Source: Nitrospira_D sp019636945 (lineage in GTDB: Bacteria > Nitrospirota > Nitrospiria > Nitrospirales > Nitrospiraceae). Taken from it: 64,000 bases of DNA. The stretch's first letter is position 1. Every line of letters starts with the position of its first letter. Of this stretch, positions 43,593 to 53,306 are shown one piece after another. The stretch covers positions 62,001 through 126,000 of the forward strand of contig NZ_JBLFBO010000008.1 in the NCBI RefSeq assembly GCF_047338595.1. The letters run 5' to 3'. A program made the translations under genes and the position numbers. A model generated the notes under the pieces. That model searched no databases. It was not told the origin of the DNA and worked only from the letters and a program-made list of their open reading frames with translations.

Positions 43593-44585
43593 CTAAATCT
43601 TCATGGCTTCGTTGACTTCTTGGAGGGTTGCTTTTGCGACCGTAGCGGCACGTTTGCTGCCGGCGTCAACAATCTCATCGACCTGGGATGAATCTTGGGT
43701 GAGCTTCGCGCGTATGTCCCAGATCGGTGTCAACTGCTCCACCAACCGATCTGCCACCAGTTTCTTGCAGTCAATGCAGCCGATCGCGGCGGTTCGGCAA
43801 TCTTTATTGATTTGGTCTTGAGTTCCCTGTGGCGAGTAAATCTTATGGAATTCATAGACCGGGCAGAGGTCCGGATTGCCGGGGTCGGTCCGTCTCACAC
43901 GGGCTGGGTCAGTCACCATGGTTTTGAGTTTCTGTCGGACAGCCGGTTCTGTGTCCGAAAGATTGATCGTATTATGGTAGCTCTTGCTCATCTTGCGGCC
44001 ATCGGTGCCGATTACCTTGGGAAACTTCGTCAGATGTTCCTTCGGCTCAGGAAACACCGATGTCTTGTAGATATCATTGAAGCGCCGCGCGAGTTCCCGT
44101 GTCAGCTCCAGATGCGGGAGTTGATCCTTACCCACCGGCACGAAATCAGGCTTGTACAAGAGGATATCGGCGGCCTGCAGGACGGGGTAGCCGAGAAAAC
44201 CGTAGGTAGTGAGATCTTTCTCTTTGATCTCCTCCTGCTTTTCCTTGTAGGTCGGATTGCGTTCGAGCCAGGAGACGGGAGCCATCATTGAGAGTAAGAG
44301 ATGTAAGATCGCGTGTTCGGGGATCCGGGATTGGATAAAAATCGTGGCACGTTCCGGATCGATGCCACCAGCCAACCAATCGATCAACATGTCTCGGACA
44401 AACATCCGAATACGGCTGGTGTCGGCATAGTTCGTCGAGAGGGCGTGCCAGTCCGCGACGAAAAAGTAGCAGTCATACTGTTCTTGTAAGGCCTTCCAAT
44501 TCTCCAGTGCTCCCAGGTAATTGCCAAGGTGCATCAGGCCGCTGGGCTGCATCCCACTCAAAACTCGCTTTCGAATTGGCGTCAT
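43593..44585 (-). CDS. trpS: Tryptophanyl-tRNA synthetase
   Basis: 330 residues. Class I synthetase with HIGH-like MHLGNYLGA (residues 18-26), KMSKS-like GRKMSKSYHN, and a CXXC-type patch (IGCIDCKKL). It charges tRNA-Trp in the cytoplasm. The ATG overlaps the stop of the M50 peptidase gene by four bases (ATGA), so the two are translationally coupled. Confidence 0.97.
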   Translation of the reverse strand: MTPIRKRVLSGMQPSGLMHLGNYLGALENWKALQEQYDCYFFVADWHALSTNYADTSRIRMFVRDMLIDWLAGGIDPERATIFIQSRIPEHAILHLLLSMMAPVSWLERNPTYKEKQEEIKEKDLTTYGFLGYPVLQAADILLYKPDFVPVGKDQLPHLELTRELARRFNDIYKTSVFPEPKEHLTKFPKVIGTDGRKMSKSYHNTINLSDTEPAVRQKLKTMVTDPARVRRTDPGNPDLCPVYEFHKIYSPQGTQDQINKDCRTAAIGCIDCKKLVADRLVEQLTPIWDIRAKLTQDSSQVDEIVDAGSKRAATVAKATLQEVNEAMKI

Positions 44586-45322
44586 TCAGTTGCTCCTGGG
44601 CGTAGGCCGAGTGCGGTGGACAGAATGGTTCCCGACAAGGTTTTTACAAAGGTTCCTGTGATCATGTGAAGGATTCCCAGCTCCTTGTCGAACACGATCA
44701 GTCCCACCAAGATGAGCATCCCGTATGGCTCCAACCTGGCTAACGCCATGGCAGGTTGAGGCGGCAAGACCGCCGTCAAGATACGGCCACCGTCGAGCGG
44801 TGGAATGGGAAGCAGGTTGAAGAGAGCCAGGAAGACATTGATCATCACCGAGTAGAGTGCCATGACGGCGATCGGTCGCAGAAACATGGTCCCAAACAGA
44901 TTGGATATCGTCTCGGCGTCCCCGGTGTTACGGATGGACAAGGAGGGATCGATCGTTAAAATCAAAGCCAGGAGCAAGGCGCTGGCGACGGCCAGCAACA
45001 GATTCATTCCTGGTCCGGCCGCCGCCGTGAGGGCCATGTCGCGCCGAGGCTGATGCATGTTTCCTGGGTTGATCGGGACCGGTTTGGCCCAGCCCAGGAG
45101 AAAACTCCCCGGCAGCATCAGGCAAATCAGGGGGAGAATAACGGTACCAAATGGGTCAATGTGCGCCAAAGGGTTGATGGTGAGGCGACCTTGAAGTTTT
45201 GCCGTCGAGTCGCCACACTTTTCCGCCATCCAGCCATGGGCATACTCGTGGAGGACCATAGCAAACAGGAGCGGGAGTCCCATATACGAGATGGTGTGGA
45301 GAATTTGTGACAACGAACTCAT
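44582..45322 (-). CDS. Site-2 protease family (M50) membrane peptidase
   Basis: 246 residues. Zinc motif HEYAH near residue 25 in the second helix and second motif NLLPIPPLDGGRI (about 168-180). Several membrane helices, with the short form lacking PDZ domains. It resembles the YwhC-like S2P subgroup often found next to trpS. Role of this subgroup is not settled. AGGGGT precedes the start. Confidence 0.93.
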   Translation of the reverse strand: MSSLSQILHTISYMGLPLLFAMVLHEYAHGWMAEKCGDSTAKLQGRLTINPLAHIDPFGTVILPLICLMLPGSFLLGWAKPVPINPGNMHQPRRDMALTAAAGPGMNLLLAVASALLLALILTIDPSLSIRNTGDAETISNLFGTMFLRPIAVMALYSVMINVFLALFNLLPIPPLDGGRILTAVLPPQPAMALARLEPYGMLILVGLIVFDKELGILHMITGTFVKTLSGTILSTALGLRPGATE

Positions 45323-45332
45323 ACCCCTGCGC

Positions 45333-47309
45333 TCAGTTCAGTTGCACAAACTTACCTTGTTTTACTTGAAGAAGAAAGAGCGGTCGGTGCAGAGCACCGT
45401 CAGGTCCGAATTCGGCCGGTCCCGTCAGTGTCGGGAGATTGCGTGAGGTCGCGAGGTACTCGTGCAGGGCGTCCCCGGTGATGGCTCCATGGCGAATTCC
45501 GTCGATGGCAATTCTCGCGGCATCATAGCCCTGCATGGTGAAGAGTGAGGGAGGGGACTCAAAGCGTTTCTGGTGTCGTTGGACAAACTCCTGGACACCG
45601 GGATTGAGGCTATCGATGAAGAAGCCATCGACGAACGTCGCGCCGTCGACGGCACGATCTGCGGTGCGAGCAAAATCCTGGGAATTCCATCCGTTGGTGC
45701 CGAGAAGGGGAGCCTTGATATCATGGAAGGCCAGTTGGGCGGCGAGGAGGCCGATCTCTTTTGAGCGACTGGGGATGAAGATCGCATCGAAGCCTGGTGT
45801 GTAGAGGACTCGTTTTTCGTTTCGGCTCAGCGGTTTGCCCGTTGGATTGGTTACTTCGACGGGGACTGCCAACCCGTATTTTTTCAGGTCCTCGGCCTTG
45901 AGCCGCTGGATTTGGGGAGCAAAATTGGTGTCCCCCTCCTTAAAAGCTTCCATGGCGATAATTTCGCCGTCCAGCCGCCGCACATTTTGCGCAAACAGGC
46001 GGGCTAACTCACGGCCATAGACGGTATCGGGATAGAGAATGCAGAACCGTCGATAGCCCTGTTCCTTGGCAGCGTAGGTTGCAATCCGTTCGGCCTGCAT
46101 CCCATAGGTCAGTGCCGTACTGAACAGGTAATTGCCCATCCGCCGGACATTCGGGAGTGTGGCGGCCGGTGTGATTAACGGGATTCTGGTCTTTTGGGCC
46201 ATTTCAGCCATGACCGGAAGATTCTTCGACAACATCGGACCGATGACGATAAGCGGACGATCCTCGTGGAGCAGCGTCGAAAGATCGTCCAGAAAGCCCT
46301 GCCGGTCGGCGTCATGGTCTTTGACGATCAGTCCAACGGGTGGTGACCCTGGCTGCTCACGAGCCCGTTCTACCGCCAGTTGAATGCCTTGAAGAACATC
46401 CGTGGCGAAGGGGGACAGCGGTCCCGACAGTGGAAGGACGGCTGCAATGAGATATTGATTGGCTTTCAATTTCGTTTTGATGAGATCGAGGGACTCGTTG
46501 ACTTTTGAGAGGGAGGGGTGGGCGGGAAACGCCGCAAGGAAATGCCGAGTTTCCCGCTCTGCTAAGTGGTCTTCACCTCGTCCGGTGTAATAGTCGATCA
46601 GACGAAGTGAGGCGAGGTCACCGGGATATGAGCGAGGATAGGCCTCGCGTACGCGAATCAGGCCACGCTTATCCAGCTTGTCCGAGATGAACTGGCGGAT
46701 TTGTTCACGTGTCTCGGTCATCTGTGCGTCTGAGCTGCCGACCATTCCTTCCAGCAAGGTGTGGATCGCTCGCACATAATCTTTCTTATTGGCCAGGATT
46801 TCGGCTGTCAGCTGCTGCACCTCACGCTTCGTGCTCTCGTCCTGTGTGGTAGTCCGAACTTGAGCCAACAACGGCAGAGCCAGATCAAAATTGCCCATCG
46901 CTGCATGGGTGCGGGCCATCAAGAGCTTGCCCCTGTCTAGCAGGTCGGATTCAGGAAACTCCGTCTGGAGTTGGTTGAGAGAACGAAGGGCTTCCGGATA
47001 GTCTTTGATGCCGTAGAGGGCGGCACCGAGTAGTAAGTAGGTGTCGTCAAGGTGTTCAGGAGGAGGAGTCGTGGTTAAGAATCGACGGAGCACGGTCACC
47101 GCCGATTCGGACGCGCCCTTTTCAATCAACTGCTTGGCCTGGTTCAATACTGGTGGGATGGGAACGAGGGGTTTGGGGGACTCTGTCGTTCCTGGCAGTT
47201 CCGAGCGTGTGAGACCAAGGGCCTCACCGAGCGTAAATGTCCCGCTGATGGTGAGAACCAGCAACAGTCGAGCAGCGTTGAGCAGTAGGCGATGTGAATA
47301 GGCGAGCAT
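45333..47309 (-). CDS. TPR plus periplasmic-binding-fold protein (LpoA-like)
   Basis: 658 residues from ATG 47309 (upstream in-frame codons lack a signal peptide). Signal sequence about 1-35. Residues about 60-290 hold TPR-like helical repeats (LLLGAALYGIKDYPEALRSL). About 300-655 is a type I periplasmic binding fold as in branched-chain amino acid receptors and LpoA: IAAVLPLSGPLSPFA, LIVIGPMLSKNL, RFCILYPDTVYGRELA, PGFDAIFIP and QGYDAARIAIDGI. The combination matches penicillin-binding protein activator LpoA, but ligand binding is also possible. It precedes the M50-trpS pair. Confidence 0.82.
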   Translation of the reverse strand: MLAYSHRLLLNAARLLLVLTISGTFTLGEALGLTRSELPGTTESPKPLVPIPPVLNQAKQLIEKGASESAVTVLRRFLTTTPPPEHLDDTYLLLGAALYGIKDYPEALRSLNQLQTEFPESDLLDRGKLLMARTHAAMGNFDLALPLLAQVRTTTQDESTKREVQQLTAEILANKKDYVRAIHTLLEGMVGSSDAQMTETREQIRQFISDKLDKRGLIRVREAYPRSYPGDLASLRLIDYYTGRGEDHLAERETRHFLAAFPAHPSLSKVNESLDLIKTKLKANQYLIAAVLPLSGPLSPFATDVLQGIQLAVERAREQPGSPPVGLIVKDHDADRQGFLDDLSTLLHEDRPLIVIGPMLSKNLPVMAEMAQKTRIPLITPAATLPNVRRMGNYLFSTALTYGMQAERIATYAAKEQGYRRFCILYPDTVYGRELARLFAQNVRRLDGEIIAMEAFKEGDTNFAPQIQRLKAEDLKKYGLAVPVEVTNPTGKPLSRNEKRVLYTPGFDAIFIPSRSKEIGLLAAQLAFHDIKAPLLGTNGWNSQDFARTADRAVDGATFVDGFFIDSLNPGVQEFVQRHQKRFESPPSLFTMQGYDAARIAIDGIRHGAITGDALHEYLATSRNLPTLTGPAEFGPDGALHRPLFLLQVKQGKFVQLN

Positions 47310-47432
47310 TCCGTTGGGCCGATGGTAGGCCGTACGCAGACTAGTATCGGAAAGGCGGTGGCCTGTCAAGGAGAACTATAATGGGAGTGTCATTGTGCGG
47401 AATGCGCGAGTTGGCTATAGTTCGGTTACTTG

Positions 47433-48383
47433 ATGTCCACGACTGCCCCATCGACCGCGCTCCTCGACCCTCTGGTTGAACGATATCTCACACAACTGAG
47501 AGTTGAGGGAGGGTTGGCCACGAATACGGTCGAGGCCTACCGGCGTGATCTGTTTCGATTGCAGCAACATTTGCTGATGCATCGACTGCGCATGAACGAT
47601 GTCGTCTCATCGCAGGTGATCCGATCGTTTTTGGCCGCTCTCAAACAGGAATCGCTTGCGGCCTCGTCGGTTGCCCGGATTCTTTCGGCCATGCGAGGTT
47701 GGTATCGATTCCTTGTGCGGGAACGTGTCTTGGAAGGGAGTCCTCTCCGTGAAGTTGCGGTGGCGCGCCGGCCTGTTCAATTGCCGAAGACGTTGACGAG
47801 GCCTGAGGTGACCGCTCTGTTGGAGTTGCCAGTACGTGATCGGGTAGAGGATCAACGCGATCGGGTGATGGTGGAACTGTTGTATGCGTCAGGTCTTCGT
47901 GTCTCAGAACTCGTGGGGTTGACACTGTCTCACATGGATCTCAATCTCGGTTGCCTTCGGGTCGTGGGGAAAGGTACCAAGGAGCGCCTGGTCCCGATGG
48001 GACAGACTGCGCAAGATCTGTTGCGTGAGTACCTTGATCACATTCGTCCGGTGCTTCTGAAGCGCCGCTCCACGCGAGTGTTGTTCGTCAGTCGCCGTGG
48101 GCAGGGGTTGACCAGACAAGCCTGTTGGAAGCTGCTTCTGCAGCGGGCACGACGCGCTGGGATTGCGAAGTCGATCTCGCCGCACATGCTGCGACATTCG
48201 TTTGCCACGCACTTGCTGGAAGGGGGAGCCGATCTTCGAGCCGTTCAAACGATGCTGGGGCATGCCGATATTGCGACGACTCAGATTTACACGTATGTAG
48301 AACGGAGCCGGCTGAAGCATGTTCATAAACGATTTTTCCCAAGACAGCTTATGCGACGAGGCTCGGGTGGAACAAAAGCCTGA
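47433..48383 (+). CDS. xerD: Site-specific tyrosine recombinase XerC/XerD
   Basis: 316 residues from ATG 47433 (TTG at 47430 adjacent). N-terminal core-binding domain to about 110, then the catalytic domain with Arg in YASGLRVSEL, Lys in GKGTKERLVP, HMLRHSFATH (His-x-x-Arg), His in LGHADIATT and Tyr in QIYTYV. Chromosome dimer resolution at dif is the usual job. XerC and XerD are hard to tell apart by eye. No mobile-element context. Confidence 0.9.
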   Translation: MSTTAPSTALLDPLVERYLTQLRVEGGLATNTVEAYRRDLFRLQQHLLMHRLRMNDVVSSQVIRSFLAALKQESLAASSVARILSAMRGWYRFLVRERVLEGSPLREVAVARRPVQLPKTLTRPEVTALLELPVRDRVEDQRDRVMVELLYASGLRVSELVGLTLSHMDLNLGCLRVVGKGTKERLVPMGQTAQDLLREYLDHIRPVLLKRRSTRVLFVSRRGQGLTRQACWKLLLQRARRAGIAKSISPHMLRHSFATHLLEGGADLRAVQTMLGHADIATTQIYTYVERSRLKHVHKRFFPRQLMRRGSGGTKA

Positions 48384-48496
48384 GGGTGAAGACTGTTGTC
48401 GTACGTATGGATGTGACGCGAGCGGTGAAAGAGATGGCTACTGGTTGACAAGGCAGTATGGACTTGATAGGCTCCGCGGAGCTTGCTAAGGAAATT

Positions 48497-48572
48497 GGGC
48501 GGATAGCTCAGTTGGGAGAGCGCTGCCCTTACAAGGCAGAGGTCACAGGTTCAATCCCTGTTCCGCCTACCA
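48497..48572 (+). tRNA. tRNA-Val (TAC)
   Basis: Acceptor GGGCGGA/TCCGCCT, D-arm GCTCAGTTGGGAGAGC, anticodon stem CTGCC/GGCAG with loop CTTACAA (anticodon TAC), T-arm ACAGG/CCTGT, discriminator A and encoded CCA at 48570-48572. Confidence 0.97.
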
Positions 48573-48707
48573 AATGGAGTATTGTGGTAAGGCGCGGCAG
48601 GGAGAGTGCTTTTGTACGGAGGGTTTGTTCCTCAGCTCGGGGCTTGATCGGCGACCAAACTGAGAGCGTCTTGTCATTTTCAATCTTCCGCCATAGCTAG
48701 ATTTTGC

Positions 48708-48785
48708 GGGGCCGTCGTTCAGCCTGGTTAGGACGCCAGATTGTCAATCTGGAGGTCGCGGGTTCAAATCCCGTCGGCCCCGCCA
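48708..48785 (+). tRNA. tRNA-Asp (GTC)
   Basis: Acceptor GGGGCCG/CGGCCCC, anticodon stem CCAGA/TCTGG with loop TTGTCAA (anticodon GTC), T-loop TTCAAAT, discriminator G and encoded CCA at 48783-48785. A T-run follows directly. Confidence 0.97.
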
Positions 48786-48858
48786 TTTTTCCCCAGTGTT
48801 TGGTACAATCCACGTTGCACAGAGCGACTGAAATCTAAGGAGGCACGTCGAGACTCGT

Positions 48859-49560
48859 ATGTTTCAAGCTGGCCCACTGGGAGTCATCATGTCGTTGGGG
48901 ATCGTCTCCAAAGTGGTCCTCTTGCTACTGTTAGGGTTTTCCATCATTTCCTGGGCGGTTATTTTCTATAAGTGGGCGAGCTTTCGTGCGGCCGACGAGA
49001 AAGACCGCCGTTTTATGGCGGTGCTCTTGCGAGCGAGAGATGTCGAAGAGGTCACGCGGCAGGTGCAACAAACTACCGGAAGTCCCTGCGCAAAGATTTT
49101 TCATACCGTCGTCCAGCGGATCGGCTACATCCCTACGGAGATGAAGGAGAACGGCGCGCTCGCCTTTGATCGGCATGTGATGGAGCGGACGGCCGCCCAT
49201 ATCGCGCAGAGTCAAATCGCCAAGTTGGAGTCTTTTCTTCCGTTTCTTGCTACGACTGGGAATATCAGCCCGTTCGTAGGGTTGTTGGGGACCGTGATGG
49301 GGATCATCGATTCGTTTCGGGAAATCGGCGCCCAGGGCACGGCCAGTATTGCGGCTGTGGCCCCCGGAGTGTCCGAAGCCTTGATCGCCACCGCTGCCGG
49401 GTTATTTGCGGCGATCCCCGCAGTCATTGCTTACAATTACTTCCTGACGCGCATCAGGCGTACTGCCTTGCAGATGGATTCCGTCGTGGTGGAGCTTCTG
49501 GCTCTGATCCCACCGCAGACCAAGTCCGCCGATCCGGTTGCCGTCGGAGCCAAGGGATGA
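48859..49560 (+). CDS. tolQ: TolQ/ExbB-type proton channel subunit
   Basis: 233 residues, three membrane helices (about 13-37, 128-150, 175-197). Conserved ISPFVGLLGTVMGIIDSF and SEALIATAAGLFAAIPAVIAYN. With TolR it uses the proton gradient to power TolA. Its stop overlaps the tolR ATG (ATGA). First gene of the Tol-Pal cluster; ybgC is absent. Confidence 0.95.
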   Translation: MFQAGPLGVIMSLGIVSKVVLLLLLGFSIISWAVIFYKWASFRAADEKDRRFMAVLLRARDVEEVTRQVQQTTGSPCAKIFHTVVQRIGYIPTEMKENGALAFDRHVMERTAAHIAQSQIAKLESFLPFLATTGNISPFVGLLGTVMGIIDSFREIGAQGTASIAAVAPGVSEALIATAAGLFAAIPAVIAYNYFLTRIRRTALQMDSVVVELLALIPPQTKSADPVAVGAKG

Positions 49561-50003
49561 TTTTCGAGACACGGCAGCGTCGGTTCTTGGCCGAAATCAA
49601 TGTGATTCCGCTGGTCGATGTGGTTTTGGTGTTATTAGTCATCTTCATGGTGACCGCGCCGATGCTGTATCGTGGAATGGACATCAAGTTGCCGACTTCC
49701 GCCTCGAACACCATCAAACCTGAAATTCGAGCCGTGTTGACGATCGAAAAAGATCAGCGACTGTATCTCGACAAAGATCAAGTCAGCGTGGCTCAACTCG
49801 AGCGAAAGTTACATCTCCTGAAGCAAGAACACGCGGATGTCTCCTTGTATTTGCGTGCCGATCGTGATGTGCCGTATGGGGTCGTGGTTCAGGTTATGGA
49901 TGGAGTCAAAAAGGCCGGGATTGAAAAACTCGGCATGGTGACCGATCCCACAACCGGACCTGAGCGGATCACGGAGGCGACGTCTCCTCCACCTAACCAG
50001 TAG
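49557..50003 (+). CDS. tolR: TolR/ExbD-type stator subunit
   Basis: 148 residues with one N-terminal helix carrying the proton-relay Asp21 in NVIPLVDVVLVLLVIFMV. Periplasmic domain ends VVQVMDGVKKAGIEKLGMVT, as in TolR/ExbD. Coupled to tolQ by a 4-base overlap. Confidence 0.95.
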   Translation: MIFETRQRRFLAEINVIPLVDVVLVLLVIFMVTAPMLYRGMDIKLPTSASNTIKPEIRAVLTIEKDQRLYLDKDQVSVAQLERKLHLLKQEHADVSLYLRADRDVPYGVVVQVMDGVKKAGIEKLGMVTDPTTGPERITEATSPPPNQ

Positions 50004-50017
50004 GATTAAGGTTCACG

Positions 50018-51112
50018 GTGCAGGCTTGGACATCAGCCGGTATGATATCGGATGATGAGTGGCAGGCGAAGCTGGCTCGCCGCCTGAGCCGTGCCCTGTT
50101 TGTTTCCCTTGTGTTGCATCTCGGGATTTTGGCGATCGTGGCGTGGATTCGCTTGCCGCGTCATGGTGAACGACCGCTTGCGTCCATTGAGATTTCGCTG
50201 GCCAGTCTCCCGGCGCCTCAGGTGAAAACCCTTGAGCCTCAAAAGAGCCAACCGATTTCGAAAGAGAAAGACCTAGAACGTCCGAAGCCAGTGCCGCAGC
50301 ATAAGTCTGTCGATTCGCCAAAACCTGTCGAGCGTACCACGACGATCGCGCCACCCAAGGCCGTTCCCGTTCCAAGGCCGGTACCTGTCCCGTCTTCGTC
50401 TGCTTCCTCCACGCCGGTTTCTCCTCCTGTCACTCGGGCGAAATCGTCGAATGATATGATGAGCGAGATCATGAAGGGCATCGAGTTGCCGCCGGATGCT
50501 CCGAAGCGCGGAGACATCAGTCCTGAGGAGAAGCCCAGGGCGACGTCGGCTATGAAGCTGCCTGATGTGCCGGTCGTCTCGGATACGAGAGATCTCACGG
50601 GGAAGCCTGTGGCCCAGAAATCGTCTTCCTCCCTGACAGAAGATCTTGCAAAAGACTTGGACGAAGAGCTCAAGAAGATTAATAAACTGGAAGTGCCCAA
50701 AGCCGTGGCTTCGGTCGATATTCCCTCAAAACCTGCCTCCCAGCCGGCTCCTCAGGTTGAGGCAAAAGTGCCGAGCGTCAAGGCCGTCGACACGACGCTG
50801 AAGGTTCCAGGAATGGCTCCTGGGTCGAATGCCTATCTTGCGTTGGTCCGACAACGCATCAGCAATAGCTGGAGTGCTCCGCCTCTGGACCTGACCAACC
50901 AGGTGTATGTGGTAATCGTCCAATTCAGACTTCATCGGGACGGGAAAGTCACGGGTGTATCCATCGAACAATCGTCTGGGAATGACTATTATGATCTGGC
51001 GGGAAAGCGGGCGGTTCTGAGCGCAAATCCTCTGCCTGTCTTCCCGGCCGATATTTCCGATTCATACTTTGATGCCCACTTCACCTTTACCGTGGGCGAG
51101 CCTCAAGGATAA
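50018..51112 (+). CDS. tolA: TolA-like energy transducer
   Basis: 364 residues from GTG 50018 (ATG 50042 possible). One N-terminal helix (about 27-45), then a long Pro/Lys/Ser/Val-rich spacer with coil segments (about 60-255), and a C-terminal TonB/TolA-type domain (NSWSAPPLDLTNQVYVVIVQFRL, KVTGVSIEQSSGNDYYDLAGKRAV). It bridges TolQR to TolB/Pal. The spacer is Pro-rich more like TonB than the Ala/Lys helix of E. coli TolA, but operon position makes TolA most likely. Confidence 0.9.
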   Translation: MQAWTSAGMISDDEWQAKLARRLSRALFVSLVLHLGILAIVAWIRLPRHGERPLASIEISLASLPAPQVKTLEPQKSQPISKEKDLERPKPVPQHKSVDSPKPVERTTTIAPPKAVPVPRPVPVPSSSASSTPVSPPVTRAKSSNDMMSEIMKGIELPPDAPKRGDISPEEKPRATSAMKLPDVPVVSDTRDLTGKPVAQKSSSSLTEDLAKDLDEELKKINKLEVPKAVASVDIPSKPASQPAPQVEAKVPSVKAVDTTLKVPGMAPGSNAYLALVRQRISNSWSAPPLDLTNQVYVVIVQFRLHRDGKVTGVSIEQSSGNDYYDLAGKRAVLSANPLPVFPADISDSYFDAHFTFTVGEPQG

Positions 51113-51115
51113 ATT

Positions 51116-52456
51116 ATGACGTTACGAGCGCTTGTGATTGCCGGTTTCTGTGCCCTGGTCGGCCTGGTGTGGATCATCGAATCCGGTGCTGCCGACGTGT
51201 TTCTTGAAGCGGCGAGGCCAGATTTTCAAAAAATTCCATTGGCGATTGCCGGAATTGAGAATCTGGGTGGGACGGAATCGCCGGAAGGGCGCGTGAAGCT
51301 CGGTAGCCGCATTGAGGAGGTGCTCAAGACGGATGTCCGTCGCTCCTTGGTGTTTGCTCTCGTTGATGTGAATGGTCTCGGTATTAAGGCTGGACAACTC
51401 GGAGCTGAGCCGGATCCATCCTTCAAGCACGCGGTTGAGAATGGCGTGTCGGTGGTGGTGTGGGGACGAGCTGGTATCAAGAGTGGGAATAAAGATTCCG
51501 ATGTGAATATGGACGGCTATGTCTACGATGCGGGGAATAACGAGGTGGTTGGGGGGAAACGCTATGTCGGCTCGACATCGGTGGTCCGACTGATGGCCCA
51601 TCGATTTGCCGATGAGCTGGTGTTTCGGTATACCGGAGAACCGGGGATCGCTCGGACAAAAATCGCCTATGTGTCTGAGTTGGGTTCGGCGCGCGAGTTA
51701 TTCATCATGGACTATGACGGCTACGACCCGCGGCAACTGACGGCCGACGGATTTTTGAATTTGATGCCGCGCTGGTCTCCTGATCGTCGATTTTTGGTCT
51801 TTACGACCTACCGCAATCGGAATACGCAAGATATCGATCTCCTTGAGCTCGCGACTGGAAAACGCTGGACTCTGGTCTCGCAGGGCGGACTGAACATCAC
51901 GCCGGCACTCTCTCCGGACGGGAATTTTCTCGCGTATTCGTCCAGCTCCGAGGGGAATGCGGAACTCTATCGCATGGATACCCACACCAAGGCGGTGCAA
52001 CGGTTGACGACCAATGCCGGCGGAGATCTCTCCCCTTCCTGGGCACCGTCTGGCCGCGAGTTGGCCTTTACCTCCGACCGAAGCGGCGGACCGCAAGTGT
52101 TTCTCATCAGCGCGGATGGATCCAATGTGCGCCGATTGACCTTTGAGGGAGATTATAATGCCGCTCCCGCCTGGTCTCCTCGAGGGAATTGGATCGCGTA
52201 CGTGTGCCGGACTCCACGGAAAGAGTACAAGCTCTGTCTCATCACGCCCGATGGGCAGAAGCGCGTGCAGTTGACGACCGGGCCGGGGGTGGATGATTCC
52301 CCTTCGTGGTCCCCCGATGGACGGCACATTGTGTTTAGTTCCACGGCGGACGGGAAGAGCCATATCTATATGATTAATACGGACGGGAAGGACTTGGAAC
52401 GAATTACCTTTACGGGGACTCACAATAGCGCACCGACGTGGTCTCCCGCCTCGTGA
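51116..52456 (+). CDS. tolB: Periplasmic TolB beta-propeller
   Basis: 446 residues; signal sequence about 1-26; N-terminal domain to about 170, then a six-blade WD40-like propeller with repeated PRWSPD, PALSPDG, PSWAPSG, PAWSPRG, PSWSPDG motifs. TolB binds Pal and is released by TolA. ATG is 3 bases after the tolA stop. Confidence 0.95.
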   Translation: MTLRALVIAGFCALVGLVWIIESGAADVFLEAARPDFQKIPLAIAGIENLGGTESPEGRVKLGSRIEEVLKTDVRRSLVFALVDVNGLGIKAGQLGAEPDPSFKHAVENGVSVVVWGRAGIKSGNKDSDVNMDGYVYDAGNNEVVGGKRYVGSTSVVRLMAHRFADELVFRYTGEPGIARTKIAYVSELGSARELFIMDYDGYDPRQLTADGFLNLMPRWSPDRRFLVFTTYRNRNTQDIDLLELATGKRWTLVSQGGLNITPALSPDGNFLAYSSSSEGNAELYRMDTHTKAVQRLTTNAGGDLSPSWAPSGRELAFTSDRSGGPQVFLISADGSNVRRLTFEGDYNAAPAWSPRGNWIAYVCRTPRKEYKLCLITPDGQKRVQLTTGPGVDDSPSWSPDGRHIVFSSTADGKSHIYMINTDGKDLERITFTGTHNSAPTWSPAS

Positions 52457-52535
52457 TTTTTGTGCAAGGCATTGACGAGAATCGTCCTCCACGGTATGAA
52501 AAGAAAGAACACCTGATGAGAAGGGAATCGACTCG

Positions 52536-53240
52536 ATGAAGACATTAGTAGTCACCCCCCTGCCAGTGATTCTTGGCGTGCTCCTTCTGCTGAGTCCGGC
52601 TTGCTCGAGGAAGGCGGTTCAATCGGGAGGAGACACACGTGCGTTACAGGAAGAAATGGCACGAGGAGGGGCAAAAGGTGGGGCAAGTTCAAGCTTTCCC
52701 GACACATCGTTGTCCGGGAAGGATGAGACGAGTAGTCTGCGCGGATTCGATCGGAACCCCTTAGAAGAACGACTCGGAGGCGGTGGTCACAACGGAAATG
52801 GAACGGTGACTCCGGGCAACACGCTGATGGCCAAGTCCGATCCTGGCGGTGCTGCACGCCAGCTCGCTGAAATACGTGCAGAGCAGACGGCATCGGCGGC
52901 GGCCGGCTTGCGGGACGTATTTTTTGCCTATGATAGTTTTTCTATCACCGACGAAGGGCGCCACGCGCTCGCGAACGATGCGGAGTGGATCAAATCAAAT
53001 CCGCAGGCTCAGCTGAAGATCGAAGGACATTGTGACGAACGAGGCACCTCCGCATATAACTTGGTGCTAGGAGAGAAGCGGGCGAAAGCCGTTCGGAACT
53101 ACCTCGTTGAGTTGGGGGTGGTTCCCCAGCACCTCTCGGTCGTCTCGTATGGAAAAGAACGGCCGTTTTGCACAGAACATGGGGAGCACTGCTACTCGAT
53201 GAATCGTCGAGGGCATCTTGTCGTGAAGGTGGGGAAATAG
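52536..53240 (+). CDS. pal: Peptidoglycan-associated lipoprotein Pal
   Basis: 234 residues. Lipobox LSPAC (Cys near 23). A Gly/Ser-rich linker (about 30-115) longer than in E. coli Pal precedes an OmpA-C domain: IEGHCDERGTSAYNLVLGEKRA and VVSYGKERP, the peptidoglycan-binding signature. Anchors outer membrane to peptidoglycan. Confidence 0.95.
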   Translation: MKTLVVTPLPVILGVLLLLSPACSRKAVQSGGDTRALQEEMARGGAKGGASSSFPDTSLSGKDETSSLRGFDRNPLEERLGGGGHNGNGTVTPGNTLMAKSDPGGAARQLAEIRAEQTASAAAGLRDVFFAYDSFSITDEGRHALANDAEWIKSNPQAQLKIEGHCDERGTSAYNLVLGEKRAKAVRNYLVELGVVPQHLSVVSYGKERPFCTEHGEHCYSMNRRGHLVVKVGK

Positions 53241-53306
53241 TGCGTGTGGGACACGCTGTTGGCAGGAGCGTATCCTCGTTGTAGTCGGTCCACTGGAGTG
53301 CAAGGC

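Noticed and set aside
47433..48383. Tyrosine recombinase as a phage or island integrase
   Set aside because: Length and motifs match housekeeping XerC/XerD; no att duplication, excisionase or phage genes adjoin, and the nearby tRNAs have no 3' copies.
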